This document shows, piece by piece, positions 55,744-64,000 of a stretch of 64,000 nucleotides of DNA. Source of the DNA: DASWOJ01 sp964242415 (GTDB taxonomy: Bacteria > Pseudomonadota > Alphaproteobacteria > Acetobacterales > Acetobacteraceae); assembly GCA_964242415.1 (NCBI GenBank), contig CAXTAT010000028.1, positions 16,995-80,994 on the forward strand. The letters are read 5' to 3'. A program made the translations under genes and the position numbers. A model generated the notes under the pieces. That model was not told the origin of the DNA. It did no database searches and saw only the letters and a program-made list of their open reading frames with translations. Position 1 is the stretch's first letter. Every line of letters starts with the position of its first letter.

Positions 55744-56835
55744 TCAGGCCGCGTCTTGCCGCTTGCGCGCCAGGGTCTCCCGCAGCAGGGCGTCGAGGAT
55801 GACGGCGCGCTTAGCATAGGTGTGCCCGGCCAGGATGCGGGCGCGGGCGGCGGCGCCGATGGCCTGGGCGCGGGCGGGCGTCAGGGTGCGGAGGTGCTCG
55901 GCCACGTCGGCGCCGTCGCGCGCCACCAGGATTTCGGCGCCGGGCTGCAGGAACAGCTCGATGCCCTCCCAGGCGTCGGTGATCAGGCAGGCGCCGGCGC
56001 CGGCGGCCTCGAACACGCGGGTGGCGGGGGAGAAGCCGACCGCAGCCATGCTGTCGCGCGCCACGTTCAGCACCGCGAGCGCGGAGCAGTTCAGGGCGTT
56101 GTGGTCGGCGGTGCCGACATGGCCGATGGCGCGCACGTTGCCGGGCATCGGCTTGTCGTGCCAGCCGTTGCCGCCGAGCAGGAAGGACGTGCCGGGCAGG
56201 CGGGCGGCGGCGTCGAGGAAGAACGCCTCGACCCGCGCCTCGCGGTCCGGCAGGCGATTGGCGAGGAAGGCCAGGTCGGCGACGAAGCGGGGGTCGGGCG
56301 GCACGGGATGGTGGGTGGCGGGGTCGAGGGCATTGTAGATCGGCACGCAGCGGCGGGCGCCCAGGCGGGTGTAGGCGTCCACCACCGGGGGGCCGCCGCC
56401 GTAGGTCAGCACCAGGTCCAGGCGGCGGAGGGCGGCGTGCATGGGGTTGCCGGAATCCGCCTGCACGGTGGCCAGAGTCGCGGGGGCATCGACGTCCATG
56501 AAGCAGGTGACGGCGCCGGAGCGGGCATGGTCCAGCGTGCCGGTCAGCAGGGCGTCGTCGAACACGCCGACGCCGCTGGCCTTGATCACCACGTCGGCGC
56601 GGGCTGCCTGGCGCAGCACGCCGTGCAGCGCGGCCTCGGTCGCGGGATAGACGACGGAGCGTGCCCAATCCGGCGGGTCGATGTCGCGGTGCGCCTGGCG
56701 GTCGAAGGCGTCCGGCTCGTAGAAGGTGACCGTGTGGCCCAGCCGCGCCAATGCGCCCAGCAGGCCGCGGTAGTAGGTGGCCGCGCCGTTCCAGTAGGAT
56801 GACAGCAGGCTTGAGCCGTAGAAGGCGATGTCCAC
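55744..56835 (-). CDS. CgeB-like glycosyltransferase (last gene of glycan operon)
   Basis: 363 aa GT-B fold enzyme. N-terminal VDIAFYGSSLLSSYWNGAATYYRGLLGAL and C-terminal GFSPATRVFEAAGAGACLITD, with the Glu of the nucleotide-sugar site, match the CgeB/GT1_2 group. Weakly similar to the next gene, suggesting tandem duplication. Start is GTG 56835, which shares one base with the upstream stop (TAGTG). It lacks signal or TM segments, so cytoplasmic. Donor and acceptor sugars are unknown. Confidence 0.85.
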   Translation of the reverse strand: MDIAFYGSSLLSSYWNGAATYYRGLLGALARLGHTVTFYEPDAFDRQAHRDIDPPDWARSVVYPATEAALHGVLRQAARADVVIKASGVGVFDDALLTGTLDHARSGAVTCFMDVDAPATLATVQADSGNPMHAALRRLDLVLTYGGGPPVVDAYTRLGARRCVPIYNALDPATHHPVPPDPRFVADLAFLANRLPDREARVEAFFLDAAARLPGTSFLLGGNGWHDKPMPGNVRAIGHVGTADHNALNCSALAVLNVARDSMAAVGFSPATRVFEAAGAGACLITDAWEGIELFLQPGAEILVARDGADVAEHLRTLTPARAQAIGAAARARILAGHTYAKRAVILDALLRETLARKRQDAA

Positions 56836-57959
56836 TAGGCGCTCATGGTTTGGGGTTGCGACAGGGGCTGGGGTTGAGGCGGGCGGCGTAGGATGGCGAG
56901 CAGCTCGTCCACGCGATGGGCGCAGGTGTGGCGGGCCTGGATGGTGGCCAGGCCGTGCGCGGCCAGGGCGGAGCGGAGGGCCGGATCGGCGTGGACTGCG
57001 GCCAGGTGGCGCTGCATGGCCGCGCCGTCGGATGCAACGAGGTAGTCGCTGCCTGGCGTGAACAGGCCCTCCGTGTCGTCCCATGGAGCGGAGATGAGCG
57101 GGATGCCGCAGGCCAGGGCCTCGAACACGCGGATGGTTGGGATGCCCGGCAGGCTCTGGGCGTAGAAGCGGCGGGGGACGTGCACGGTGAGCAGGTGGTG
57201 GGCGAAGGTGCCGGGCGCCTGGGCGTTGGGCAGCCAGCCGCGGTAGCGGGCGCCGTGCCGGGCTAGCATGGCCTGGGCCTCGGCGGGGTAGCGCACGCCG
57301 TATACGTCCAACGGCAGGCCGAGCGCGGCGGTGGGGGCGAACAGGAATGCCTCCAGTTCTGCGGTGCGTTCGCCGTCGCCCCAGTTGCCGATCCAGACGG
57401 CGCCGGTGCGGGGCTGCTCCTGGGCCGGGGGGTGGAACAGGCGGGTGTCGGCGGCCTCGTGCCAGGTGAACACCTGGTCGCCCCAGCCCCAACGGCTATA
57501 GACGGCGGCGAGGGCGGCCCCGAAGGCCAGCACGCCGTCGTAGCCGGACAGGTCGTAGCGGCGCATTGCCTCGGGCTCGCTGACGGCGCGGTGGTGGGTG
57601 TCGTGGAACAGCAGCCGGAAGCGCCCACCGGCTCGGCGCAGGGCGCCGATGGCGGCGACGAGTGCGGGTTCGTTCCATTCGTGGACGATCACCACGTCGG
57701 CGCCGTCCACCAGGGCGGCCAGGTCGTCGCGTGGTCGGTACTCGGTGCTGGACAACTCGGGATAGGCGCCCTGCCAACCGGCCAGTGCGGCCGGTCCTGC
57801 GTCGGCGACCAGGTTCTGCAGACTCCAGCTCCCTGCGGGTTCATATGCCTGCACGGCATGGCCGCGCGCCACCAGGTCGCGCAGCACGCCGCGCAGGAAG
57901 TGCGCGTTGCCGTGGTTCCAGCAGGAGGCCAGGGAGTGGGTGAAGTAGACGAAGCGCAT
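56835..57959 (-). CDS. CgeB-like glycosyltransferase
   Basis: 374 aa from ATG 57959. N-terminal MRFVYFTHSLASCWNHGNAHFLRGVLRDLVARGHAV resembles its downstream neighbour. The C-terminal GIPTIRVFEALACGIPLIS and TPGSDYLVASD are typical of CgeB/GT1_2 proteins. It ends in a proline/glutamine-rich tail (RRPPQPQPLSQPQ). The start overlaps the stop of the next upstream gene (TAATG). Part of the six-gene operon. Confidence 0.85.
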   Translation of the reverse strand: MRFVYFTHSLASCWNHGNAHFLRGVLRDLVARGHAVQAYEPAGSWSLQNLVADAGPAALAGWQGAYPELSSTEYRPRDDLAALVDGADVVIVHEWNEPALVAAIGALRRAGGRFRLLFHDTHHRAVSEPEAMRRYDLSGYDGVLAFGAALAAVYSRWGWGDQVFTWHEAADTRLFHPPAQEQPRTGAVWIGNWGDGERTAELEAFLFAPTAALGLPLDVYGVRYPAEAQAMLARHGARYRGWLPNAQAPGTFAHHLLTVHVPRRFYAQSLPGIPTIRVFEALACGIPLISAPWDDTEGLFTPGSDYLVASDGAAMQRHLAAVHADPALRSALAAHGLATIQARHTCAHRVDELLAILRRPPQPQPLSQPQTMSA

Positions 57960-59017
57960 TACAGGGCCACGGCGGCGGTGCGGTGCACGGCGAGGGTGCC
58001 GCTCACCATGGCATCGACCGTGTAGCGCCCTGCCCGCTCGCGTGCTGCTGCGGCCAGTGGCTCGGGCTGGTCCAGCGCCTGGCGTAGCGCCGGCTGCAGG
58101 GCCGCCGGGTCGGCCACGAACAGGGCTGTGCCGTCCCAAAGCTCACGGAAGCCTGGCAGGTCCGACAGCACCAGCGCCATGCCGGCCTGCGCGGCCTCCA
58201 GCACTGCCAGGCCGAACGGTTCGTACTGTGCGGCCGAGGCGAACACGCTGGCTCCGGCGTAGGCGGCAGCCATGGCGGGCTGGTCGAGGGTGCCGAGCAG
58301 GTCCAGGTGGCTGAATGTCCGCCCGGCGCCATTCGGACCCCGGGTTGGCCCGGCGGCGCGGACCGGCGCATCCAGGCCCGCCGCGGCCCGGTCCAGGTCG
58401 GCGATGCCCTTGCCGTCGTCCCATAGCCGACCGGCGGTCAGCACCGCGCGGTCGCGGGGCAGGTTGGGGAGCGGGGTGGGGTCGCGTCCGTTGTGCACGA
58501 CATGCATCCGGGACGGGCCATACACCGCCTGGGTGGCGGCGGCGTGGGCGGCGGTCGGCGCGATCACCGCAGCGGCGGTCCGCAGCCCTACCGCGGTCGC
58601 GTCGGCCCGCCATTGCAGGTCGTCCGGCATCGGTCCGCCCCGCACCGCGCGCCACCAGGTTCCGACGCAGGAATGGGCGACGGCCACCACCGGGACGGGC
58701 CAGCGGACCGAGCCGGTCAGTGCCGGGGCATGGAGGTGCACCGCGGAGACACCGGTCAGCGACGCGAGGGCCGCGAGCCGGGCGGACGCATGGGCCAGGT
58801 CCGCCGGGGTGTCGGCCGTCCAGTCCAGCGGCAGGCCGGTTTGTACCAGGCGCAGGTTTGACATGGCCTCGGCCTCGGCGCGTTGGGCGGCGCTGGGCGG
58901 CGGCCCGAGGACGGCGAGAACCGTGCCGATGCCGCGCGCCGCCAAGCCGCCGGCGAGATCGACGGCGTAGCGCCATACGCCGCCAACTGCGTCGGCCGTG
59001 ACCAGCAGGCGTTGCAC
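57959..59017 (-). CDS. Glycosyltransferase family 4 protein
   Basis: 352 aa. GT-B with VQRLLVTADAVGGVWRYAVDLAGGLAARG (acceptor side), an AVLTAGRLWDDGKGIADLDRA linker and the GT4 donor motif YEPFGLAVLEAAQAGMALVLSD (EX7E). Start is GTG 59017. The frame continues upstream into the radical SAM gene, but only the GTG gives a GT4-like N-terminus. It lies 11 nt after the radical SAM stop. Predicted retaining transferase; sugars unknown. Confidence 0.87.
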   Translation of the reverse strand: MQRLLVTADAVGGVWRYAVDLAGGLAARGIGTVLAVLGPPPSAAQRAEAEAMSNLRLVQTGLPLDWTADTPADLAHASARLAALASLTGVSAVHLHAPALTGSVRWPVPVVAVAHSCVGTWWRAVRGGPMPDDLQWRADATAVGLRTAAAVIAPTAAHAAATQAVYGPSRMHVVHNGRDPTPLPNLPRDRAVLTAGRLWDDGKGIADLDRAAAGLDAPVRAAGPTRGPNGAGRTFSHLDLLGTLDQPAMAAAYAGASVFASAAQYEPFGLAVLEAAQAGMALVLSDLPGFRELWDGTALFVADPAALQPALRQALDQPEPLAAAARERAGRYTVDAMVSGTLAVHRTAAVAL

Positions 59018-59028
59018 CGGGCGGGCGG

Positions 59029-60317
59029 CTAGTCCGTCCGGCACGCACGCTCCAGTTCCGGCAGCGGCAGGGGCTGCGCGTCCTGGATGTCGGAGAAGCC
59101 GGAGAACTGGCCGAGGTAGTGGCCGTGCGCGCGTTCCCATGCCTGGGCGTCCGGCAAGCCGAACAGGCGGCGGTAGTCGGGGGAGCTTGGGTAGGGATAC
59201 AGCGGCACCGGGTCGTTCGCCCACACGCCCTGTGCCCGCAGGCGGTCCCGCCAGGTGGCGACTAGGGCGGCATCGTCGTCCGTGGTCTCCAGCAGGTTGG
59301 CCTGGACGAAGGGGACATGCTGGCGGGCCAGGATCAGCAGGTCGGCCAGTTCGTCGGTGTTGAGCTTGCAGCGCTTGTCCAGGGCGGCGCGGCCGTGCTC
59401 GGTCAGGCTTTCCACGCCAGCCTCGATGGAGACGCAGCCGGCGGCGCCGAGCAGGGCCAGCATCTCGGGATGCCACAGGTCGATGCGGGTCTGGATGCCG
59501 AACTGCACGGGGCGGGTCACCAGGGCCTCCAGCAGGGGGCGCTGGGGGAGGAAGATCTCGTCGATGAAGTAGAGGTACTCGGCGCCCTGGGCGATCAGCC
59601 CGTCGATCTCGGCCAGCATCGGCGCCAGGTCGCGGCGGCGGTACTTGTCGCGGAAGTCGATCTTCGCGCAGAAGCTGCAGGAATAGGGGCAGCCGCGGGA
59701 GGCCTCGACCTCGGCGCCTGGCCCGTGGGCGGGACGGTCGAAGCGGTGGTGGTGGTGGTGGTGGCGACGCACCCACTCAGCCGGCCAAGTCAGCGCGGGC
59801 AGGTCGGTGAAGCGGGCGGCCTGCGGTGCGCCGCACTGCCGCAGGACGCCGTTGTCCAGAACCGCGGTGCCAGGGGTCGCGCCAGGCTTGCCGCCGGCGG
59901 CGAGGGCGGCCACGACTTCTTCGCACTCGCCCATGACCACCACGTCCACGCCGAGCTTGCGGAGCGCCGTGCCGGGGGTGGCCGAGCCGTGCGGGCCGAC
60001 GGCGACGGTTAGGCCGCCCTGCCCGGCGAGGCTGTCCAGCATTTCCCGCGGTACCCGCAGCTCCGGCGGGGCGCAGCGCCAGAACAAGTAGCTGGGCGCC
60101 GTCGTCACGACGGTGATCGCCGGGTCGAAGGCGCGGATTTGTGCCGCCAGCTCGGCATAGGATTGGCCCATCAGGTGGCCGTCCAGCAGCAGCGTCTCGT
60201 GCCCGTCACGCTCCAGCATTGCCCGGCAGTAGCCCAGCTCCAGCGGGAGGTGCGGCTCGCGGCAGCCGAAGTAGATGCTGCCGTCGAAGGTCCAGGGCGG
60301 GTTGACCAGGGCGACCC

Positions 60318-60321
<4 letters not shown>
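59029..60321 (-). CDS. B12-binding radical SAM protein
   Basis: 430 aa. N-terminal cobalamin-binding Rossmann domain (1-140: VALVNPPW, LLLDGHL). The radical SAM core has the cluster motif C211-x3-C215-x2-C218 (RGCPYSCSFCAK), followed by DEIFLPQRPLLEAL and the beta-strand SIEAGVESL. A natural run of six histidines (187-192, VRRHHHHHHRF) precedes the cluster. The architecture fits methyltransferases or ring-modifying enzymes. Placement between glycosyltransferases and epimerases suggests it methylates or rearranges a sugar or glycan carrier; I recall a TIGR04295-type family in such loci but cannot verify it. Start ATG 60321 overlaps the upstream stop by 4 bp. Confidence 0.85.
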
Positions 60322-61372
<1,051 letters not shown>

Positions 61373-61376
<4 letters not shown>

Positions 61377-62485
61377 GCCACCAGGCCGCGCTGCTCAAGC
61401 TCGCGCCTGGCGTCGTGGACCTTGTCGTCGGCTTGCTGGCGGCGGACCCATTCGGCCAGCTCGCCCAGGCTGTCGTCGAAGCTGCGGCGGGGGTGGAAGC
61501 CCAGGACCTCGCGCGCCAGGGTGATGTCGGCGAAGCAGTGGCGGATGTCGCCGACGCGGGCCTTGCCCATGACCTCGGGCGTCAGGTTAGACAGGTCCAT
61601 GGCGTTGGCCAGCGCGACGCCGGTCTCCAGGATGCTCACGTCCTGGCCGCTGCCGATGTTGAACACCTGGCCCGGCGCGTCCGGATGCTCCAGCGCCAGC
61701 AGGAAGGCGCGGGCGACGTCCTCGACGTGGACGAAATCGCGCCGCTGCTCGCCGTCCTCGAACACCATGGGGCGTTCCCGGTTCAGCAGGCGGGAGGCGA
61801 AGATGGCCAGCACGCCGGTGTAGGGGTTGGACAGCGCCTGGCCCGGGCCGTACACGTTGAACAGCCGCAGCGCCACGCCCTGCATGCCATAGGCCGGGGC
61901 CACCGTCAGGGTCAGGCGCTCCTGCACGTACTTGGTCAGCGCATAGACGGAGGCGAGGTTGGGGCGTTTCCACTCCGGCGTTGCTAGCGGGGTCAGGGCG
62001 CCGCCGTTGGCGTCAACCGGGTCCCAGCCGGCGGCGGCGCGCCCGGCCGGGCGGACGACGTCGTCCATGCGTTCGCCGGATTGGGTGCGGTAGAGGCCCT
62101 CGCCATAGACGCTCATGCTGCTGGCGACAACGACGCGGGCGACGGGGCGGTCGATCAGCGCCTGGAACAGCACCGCAGTGCCGCCGTCGTTGACGGACAC
62201 ATAGCGGTCGATGGCGTACATGCTCTGGCCCACGCCGACCTCGGCCGCAAGGTGGATGACGCTGTCCACGCCGTCCAATGCGGCGGTGACGCGGTCCAGG
62301 TCGCGCACGTCGGCGCGGATCAGCTCGACGTCATCCAGCACGGCGTTGCGGGCGGCGTTGCGGCTGTGAACCTGGTCGATCAGGCTGTCGAGCACGCGGA
62401 CGGCATAGCCCCGGTCCAGCAAGGTGCGGGCGAGGTGGCAGCCGATGAAGCCCGCGCCACCTGTCACAAGCACCCGTTTCGCCAT
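61373..62485 (-). CDS. NAD-dependent sugar epimerase/dehydratase, dTDP-rhamnose-4-epimerase-like
   Basis: First gene of the glycan operon, 370 aa extended SDR. Cofactor loop TGGAGFIGCHLARTL, the AEVGVGQSMYAIDRYVSVN stretch, catalytic SSMSVYGEG and YALTKYVQERL (Tyr-x3-Lys). The WxPV insertion (GWDPVDANGGALTPLATPE) and LFNVYGPGQALSNPYTGVL fit TDP-L-rhamnose 4-epimerase relatives. It starts at ATG 62485, preceded by an AAGGAG Shine-Dalgarno. A second, out-of-frame ATG lies between the two. A leader with two hairpins precedes it. Confidence 0.87.
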
Positions 62486-62519
62486 CAGCCATAAGCTCCT
62501 TGTGCCGCGTGTGGGGGGC

Positions 62520-62568
62520 GACGGCCTGTTGCCGGGCCGTCACGCCACGTTCATCTACTATCGTGGCG
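62520..62568 (-). promoter_or_regulatory. Two adjacent hairpins in the leader of the glycan operon
   Basis: GACGGCC-8 nt-GGCCGTC (62520-62541) is followed immediately by CGCCACG-12 nt-CGTGGCG (62543-62568). Each has a perfect 7-bp stem. Both lie between the end of the dsbA-like gene (62590) and the epimerase start (62485), on the leader side. No T-run follows, so a terminator for the upstream gene is possible but not typical. A regulatory leader is the alternative. Confidence 0.5.
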
Positions 62569-62589
62569 AGCAACGTATTCACATCTCGG

Positions 62590-63285
62590 CTAGGGGCGCA
62601 ATGCCGGCCGGGGGGCGGCGCAGGCGTGGGCCAGGCCGTCGGCGAAGGCGTCGGCCGGGACGGCGCCGGCAAACAGGACACGGTTGCGGATTACGAAGGC
62701 CGGCACGCCCTGCAGCCCGGCGCGGCGGATGGCGGCATCTTCGTGCTCCACCTCGGCCCGGCCGGCGTTGCCGATCAAGTAGGCGTGGGTGGTGGCGCGG
62801 TCCATTCCAACCGCGGCTGCGGCGTCGGCTAGCACCGAGTCGTCGCCGATGTCGCGGCCGTTCACGAAATAGTCCTCGAACAGGCGGCCCACCAGGGCAT
62901 CCTGCGGCCCCTCTGACCCGGCGAGGCGGATCAGCCGGTGGGCGGCAAGGGTGTTCGGCGTCCTGGCAATTCGGTGGTGGTTGATCGTTATGCCGGCCGC
63001 CTGGGCCGCCGCGGCTACTTGGGCGTCAAGCTGATGTGAGCGTTCGGGGCTGCCGAACTTGGCACGGCGGTATTTGGCGCGGGGCAGGCCGCCGGGCGGC
63101 ATCCCGGGGTTCAGGCGGAAGGGCCGCCAGGACACGGAGATGTGCAGCCCCTGCCCGGCGAGGATGTTCAGCGCGACCCGCATGTGCTGCCGGCCGATGA
63201 AGCACCAGGGGCAGATTGGATCGGAGTAGATGTCTAGGCGTTCCATGCCGTGGTCGCTGGTGGCCTTGGCGTGGGCGACAGTCAT
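62590..63285 (-). CDS. DsbA-family (FrnE-like) oxidoreductase
   Basis: 231 aa from ATG 63285, which overlaps the GrpB-family stop by 4 bp; an internal ATG at 63246 would also fit. Redox motif C25-P-W-C28 in SDPICPWCFIGRQHM, then WRPFRLNPGMPPGG and VLADAAAAVG, and the cis-Pro loop QGVPAFVIRNRVLFAGA. It is the second FrnE-like protein in the window (see 39128), with the same CPWC and WRPF-LNP-MP signature. Cytoplasmic by lack of a signal. Substrate unknown. Confidence 0.87.
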   Translation of the reverse strand: MTVAHAKATSDHGMERLDIYSDPICPWCFIGRQHMRVALNILAGQGLHISVSWRPFRLNPGMPPGGLPRAKYRRAKFGSPERSHQLDAQVAAAAQAAGITINHHRIARTPNTLAAHRLIRLAGSEGPQDALVGRLFEDYFVNGRDIGDDSVLADAAAAVGMDRATTHAYLIGNAGRAEVEHEDAAIRRAGLQGVPAFVIRNRVLFAGAVPADAFADGLAHACAAPRPALRP

Positions 63286-63818
63286 CCGACGGGATGCAGC
63301 GGCATGTCGTGGGGGAACCGGGCATGGTGCCGCATCCATGCCTGCTTTTCTGCGGCGTAATCGCTGGCGCGGGCGCTGTGGCGGTTGCGAGCCTGCAGCT
63401 TCATTGTGCCGTAGGCGACGGCGATGTCTGGCCTGGCCCGGAGGACGGCGAAGAACGCGATTGAGATGCGTACGTCTTCGTGGCCGCAGGGGTAAAGAAG
63501 CAGTTCTACCGTCTGGCGGCCGGTTAGCGCGTCTTCGGCTGCGAATGCGGTGTAGTGGGATGAGCCTGGAGTGTGGGCATAGCCGTGCGCCAGCAGCCTG
63601 AGGCGTGTCGTTTGGTGCAGGTTGACGTCGTTCAGTTCCACCATGAGGTCCACGATGGGGACGGCGGCAAGGCCCGCTACGGAGGTTGATCCGACATGGT
63701 AGATGCCGTGGCACGCTGTGCCGAGGGCGCGGCGCACTCGGTGCATTTCTCGTTCGGCGCGTGCTGGCCAGCCGGCGTCGTGGGGTGCGAGTCCGAGTGT
63801 GGCGTTCAGGGTGGTCAT
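63282..63818 (-). CDS. GrpB family protein (nucleotidyltransferase-like)
   Basis: 178 aa of the UPF0157/GrpB family. The HVGSTSVAGLAAVPIVDLMVEL motif (about 41-62) is the signature, a G-S-T-S with Asp ligands as in nucleotidyltransferases. The GHEDVRISIAFFAVLRARPDIAVAYGTMKLQ block completes the family. Function is not established. ATG 63818. It overlaps the dsbA-like gene, so the two are co-transcribed. Confidence 0.87.
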   Translation of the reverse strand: MTTLNATLGLAPHDAGWPARAEREMHRVRRALGTACHGIYHVGSTSVAGLAAVPIVDLMVELNDVNLHQTTRLRLLAHGYAHTPGSSHYTAFAAEDALTGRQTVELLLYPCGHEDVRISIAFFAVLRARPDIAVAYGTMKLQARNRHSARASDYAAEKQAWMRHHARFPHDMPLHPVG

Positions 63819-63950
63819 ACGGCAGTCTTACCCGGTGAGGCCGCTTGTGGGCAACGCTTGCGCCGCCGTTGCTGGAGGCAGATTGTCCGTTGCTCTTTGG
63901 TAAGAGGCTATGTGGGCGTTGATGTGCCGGACTGTTCCGACCGTATTAGG

Positions 63951-64000
63951 TTGCGGGGACAGGATTTGAACCTGTGACCTTCAGGTTATGAGCCTGACGA
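63951..64000 (-). tRNA. Initiator tRNA-fMet (CAT), 5' part beyond the window
   Basis: Minus strand: the anticodon stem TCAGG/CCTGA with loop CTCATAA (anticodon CAT), T arm ACAGG TTCAAAT CCTGT and acceptor 3' strand CCCCGCA with discriminator A. GTTCAAATCC and the 3' end match alphaproteobacterial initiator tRNAs rather than elongator tRNA-Met. After the discriminator the sequence is CCT, so CCA is not encoded. The 5' half lies past base 64000. Confidence 0.9.

Noticed and set aside
59746..59763. His6 coding run as cloning-vector contamination
   Set aside because: It lies mid-protein in the native reading frame with homologous-looking sequence on both sides and no vector sequence nearby.

Overview
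The window is dense, very GC-rich DNA with strong G/C preference at third codon positions. The gene order is typical of an alphaproteobacterium, most likely Rhodospirillales/Acetobacteraceae. The main synteny blocks are dusB-ntrB-ntrC-ntrY-ntrX-dat-hfq-hflX, yceD-rpmF-plsX-fabH-ihfA-merR-tRNA-Pro, and glyA-nrdR-ribD-ribE-ribBA-ribH-nusB-thiL. It is chromosomal. I see no phage, plasmid, transposase or CRISPR genes. Genus assignment would need rRNA or whole-genome comparison.

Layout. 1-1.6 kb: the end of a metallo-hydrolase gene and mazG. 1.6-13.4 kb: a long minus-strand series with an alpha/beta hydrolase, an inositol-phosphatase-family enzyme, hflX and hfq, then dat and the two nitrogen two-component systems NtrYX and NtrBC with dusB. 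13.4-14.7 kb: fused ispDF and a convergent tRNA-Pro. 15-20.4 kb: merR, ihfA, fabH, plsX, rpmF, yceD and a cytochrome bc1 assembly chaperone, with bamE divergent. 20.6-27.4 kb: riboflavin and one-carbon genes. 27.5-35.5 kb: a lipoprotein hydrolase, a CaiB-type CoA-transferase, an aldehyde dehydrogenase, a degenerate trypsin-fold PDZ protein, a membrane-anchored penicillin-acylase homologue and bpt. 35.6-39.8 kb: lpxR, tRNA-Ser, a TetR-MFS pair, a tRNA 3' fragment and a DsbA-like protein. 39.9-47.9 kb: a signal-peptide protein, mfd, sdhE, recG and a DUF2059 protein. 48.1-55.5 kb: envelope and exported proteins, including an unusual methyltransferase / membrane polyamine-synthase-like / secreted hydrolase operon, a 14-TM efflux pump and a Tat-type oxidoreductase. 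55.7-62.5 kb: a six-gene, mostly overlapping operon with three glycosyltransferases, a B12-dependent radical SAM enzyme and two sugar epimerases. The window ends with a FrnE-like protein, a GrpB-family protein and a truncated initiator tRNA.

Most genes are housekeeping. The less ordinary parts are the glycan operon with a two-hairpin leader, the exported methyltransferase operon, the TetR-MFS pair between tRNA-Ser and a decayed tRNA 3' half (with a perfect 20-bp operator over its promoter), and a protease-fold protein that has lost all three catalytic residues. There are also at least two dispersed intergenic repeat families. One has contributed the start of a coding region, and one is tied to a tandem duplication of the merR 3' end.

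Starts were chosen from overlap with the upstream stop, codon third-position composition, family N-termini and visible Shine-Dalgarno sequences. Several are GTG or TTG and are flagged in the entries.
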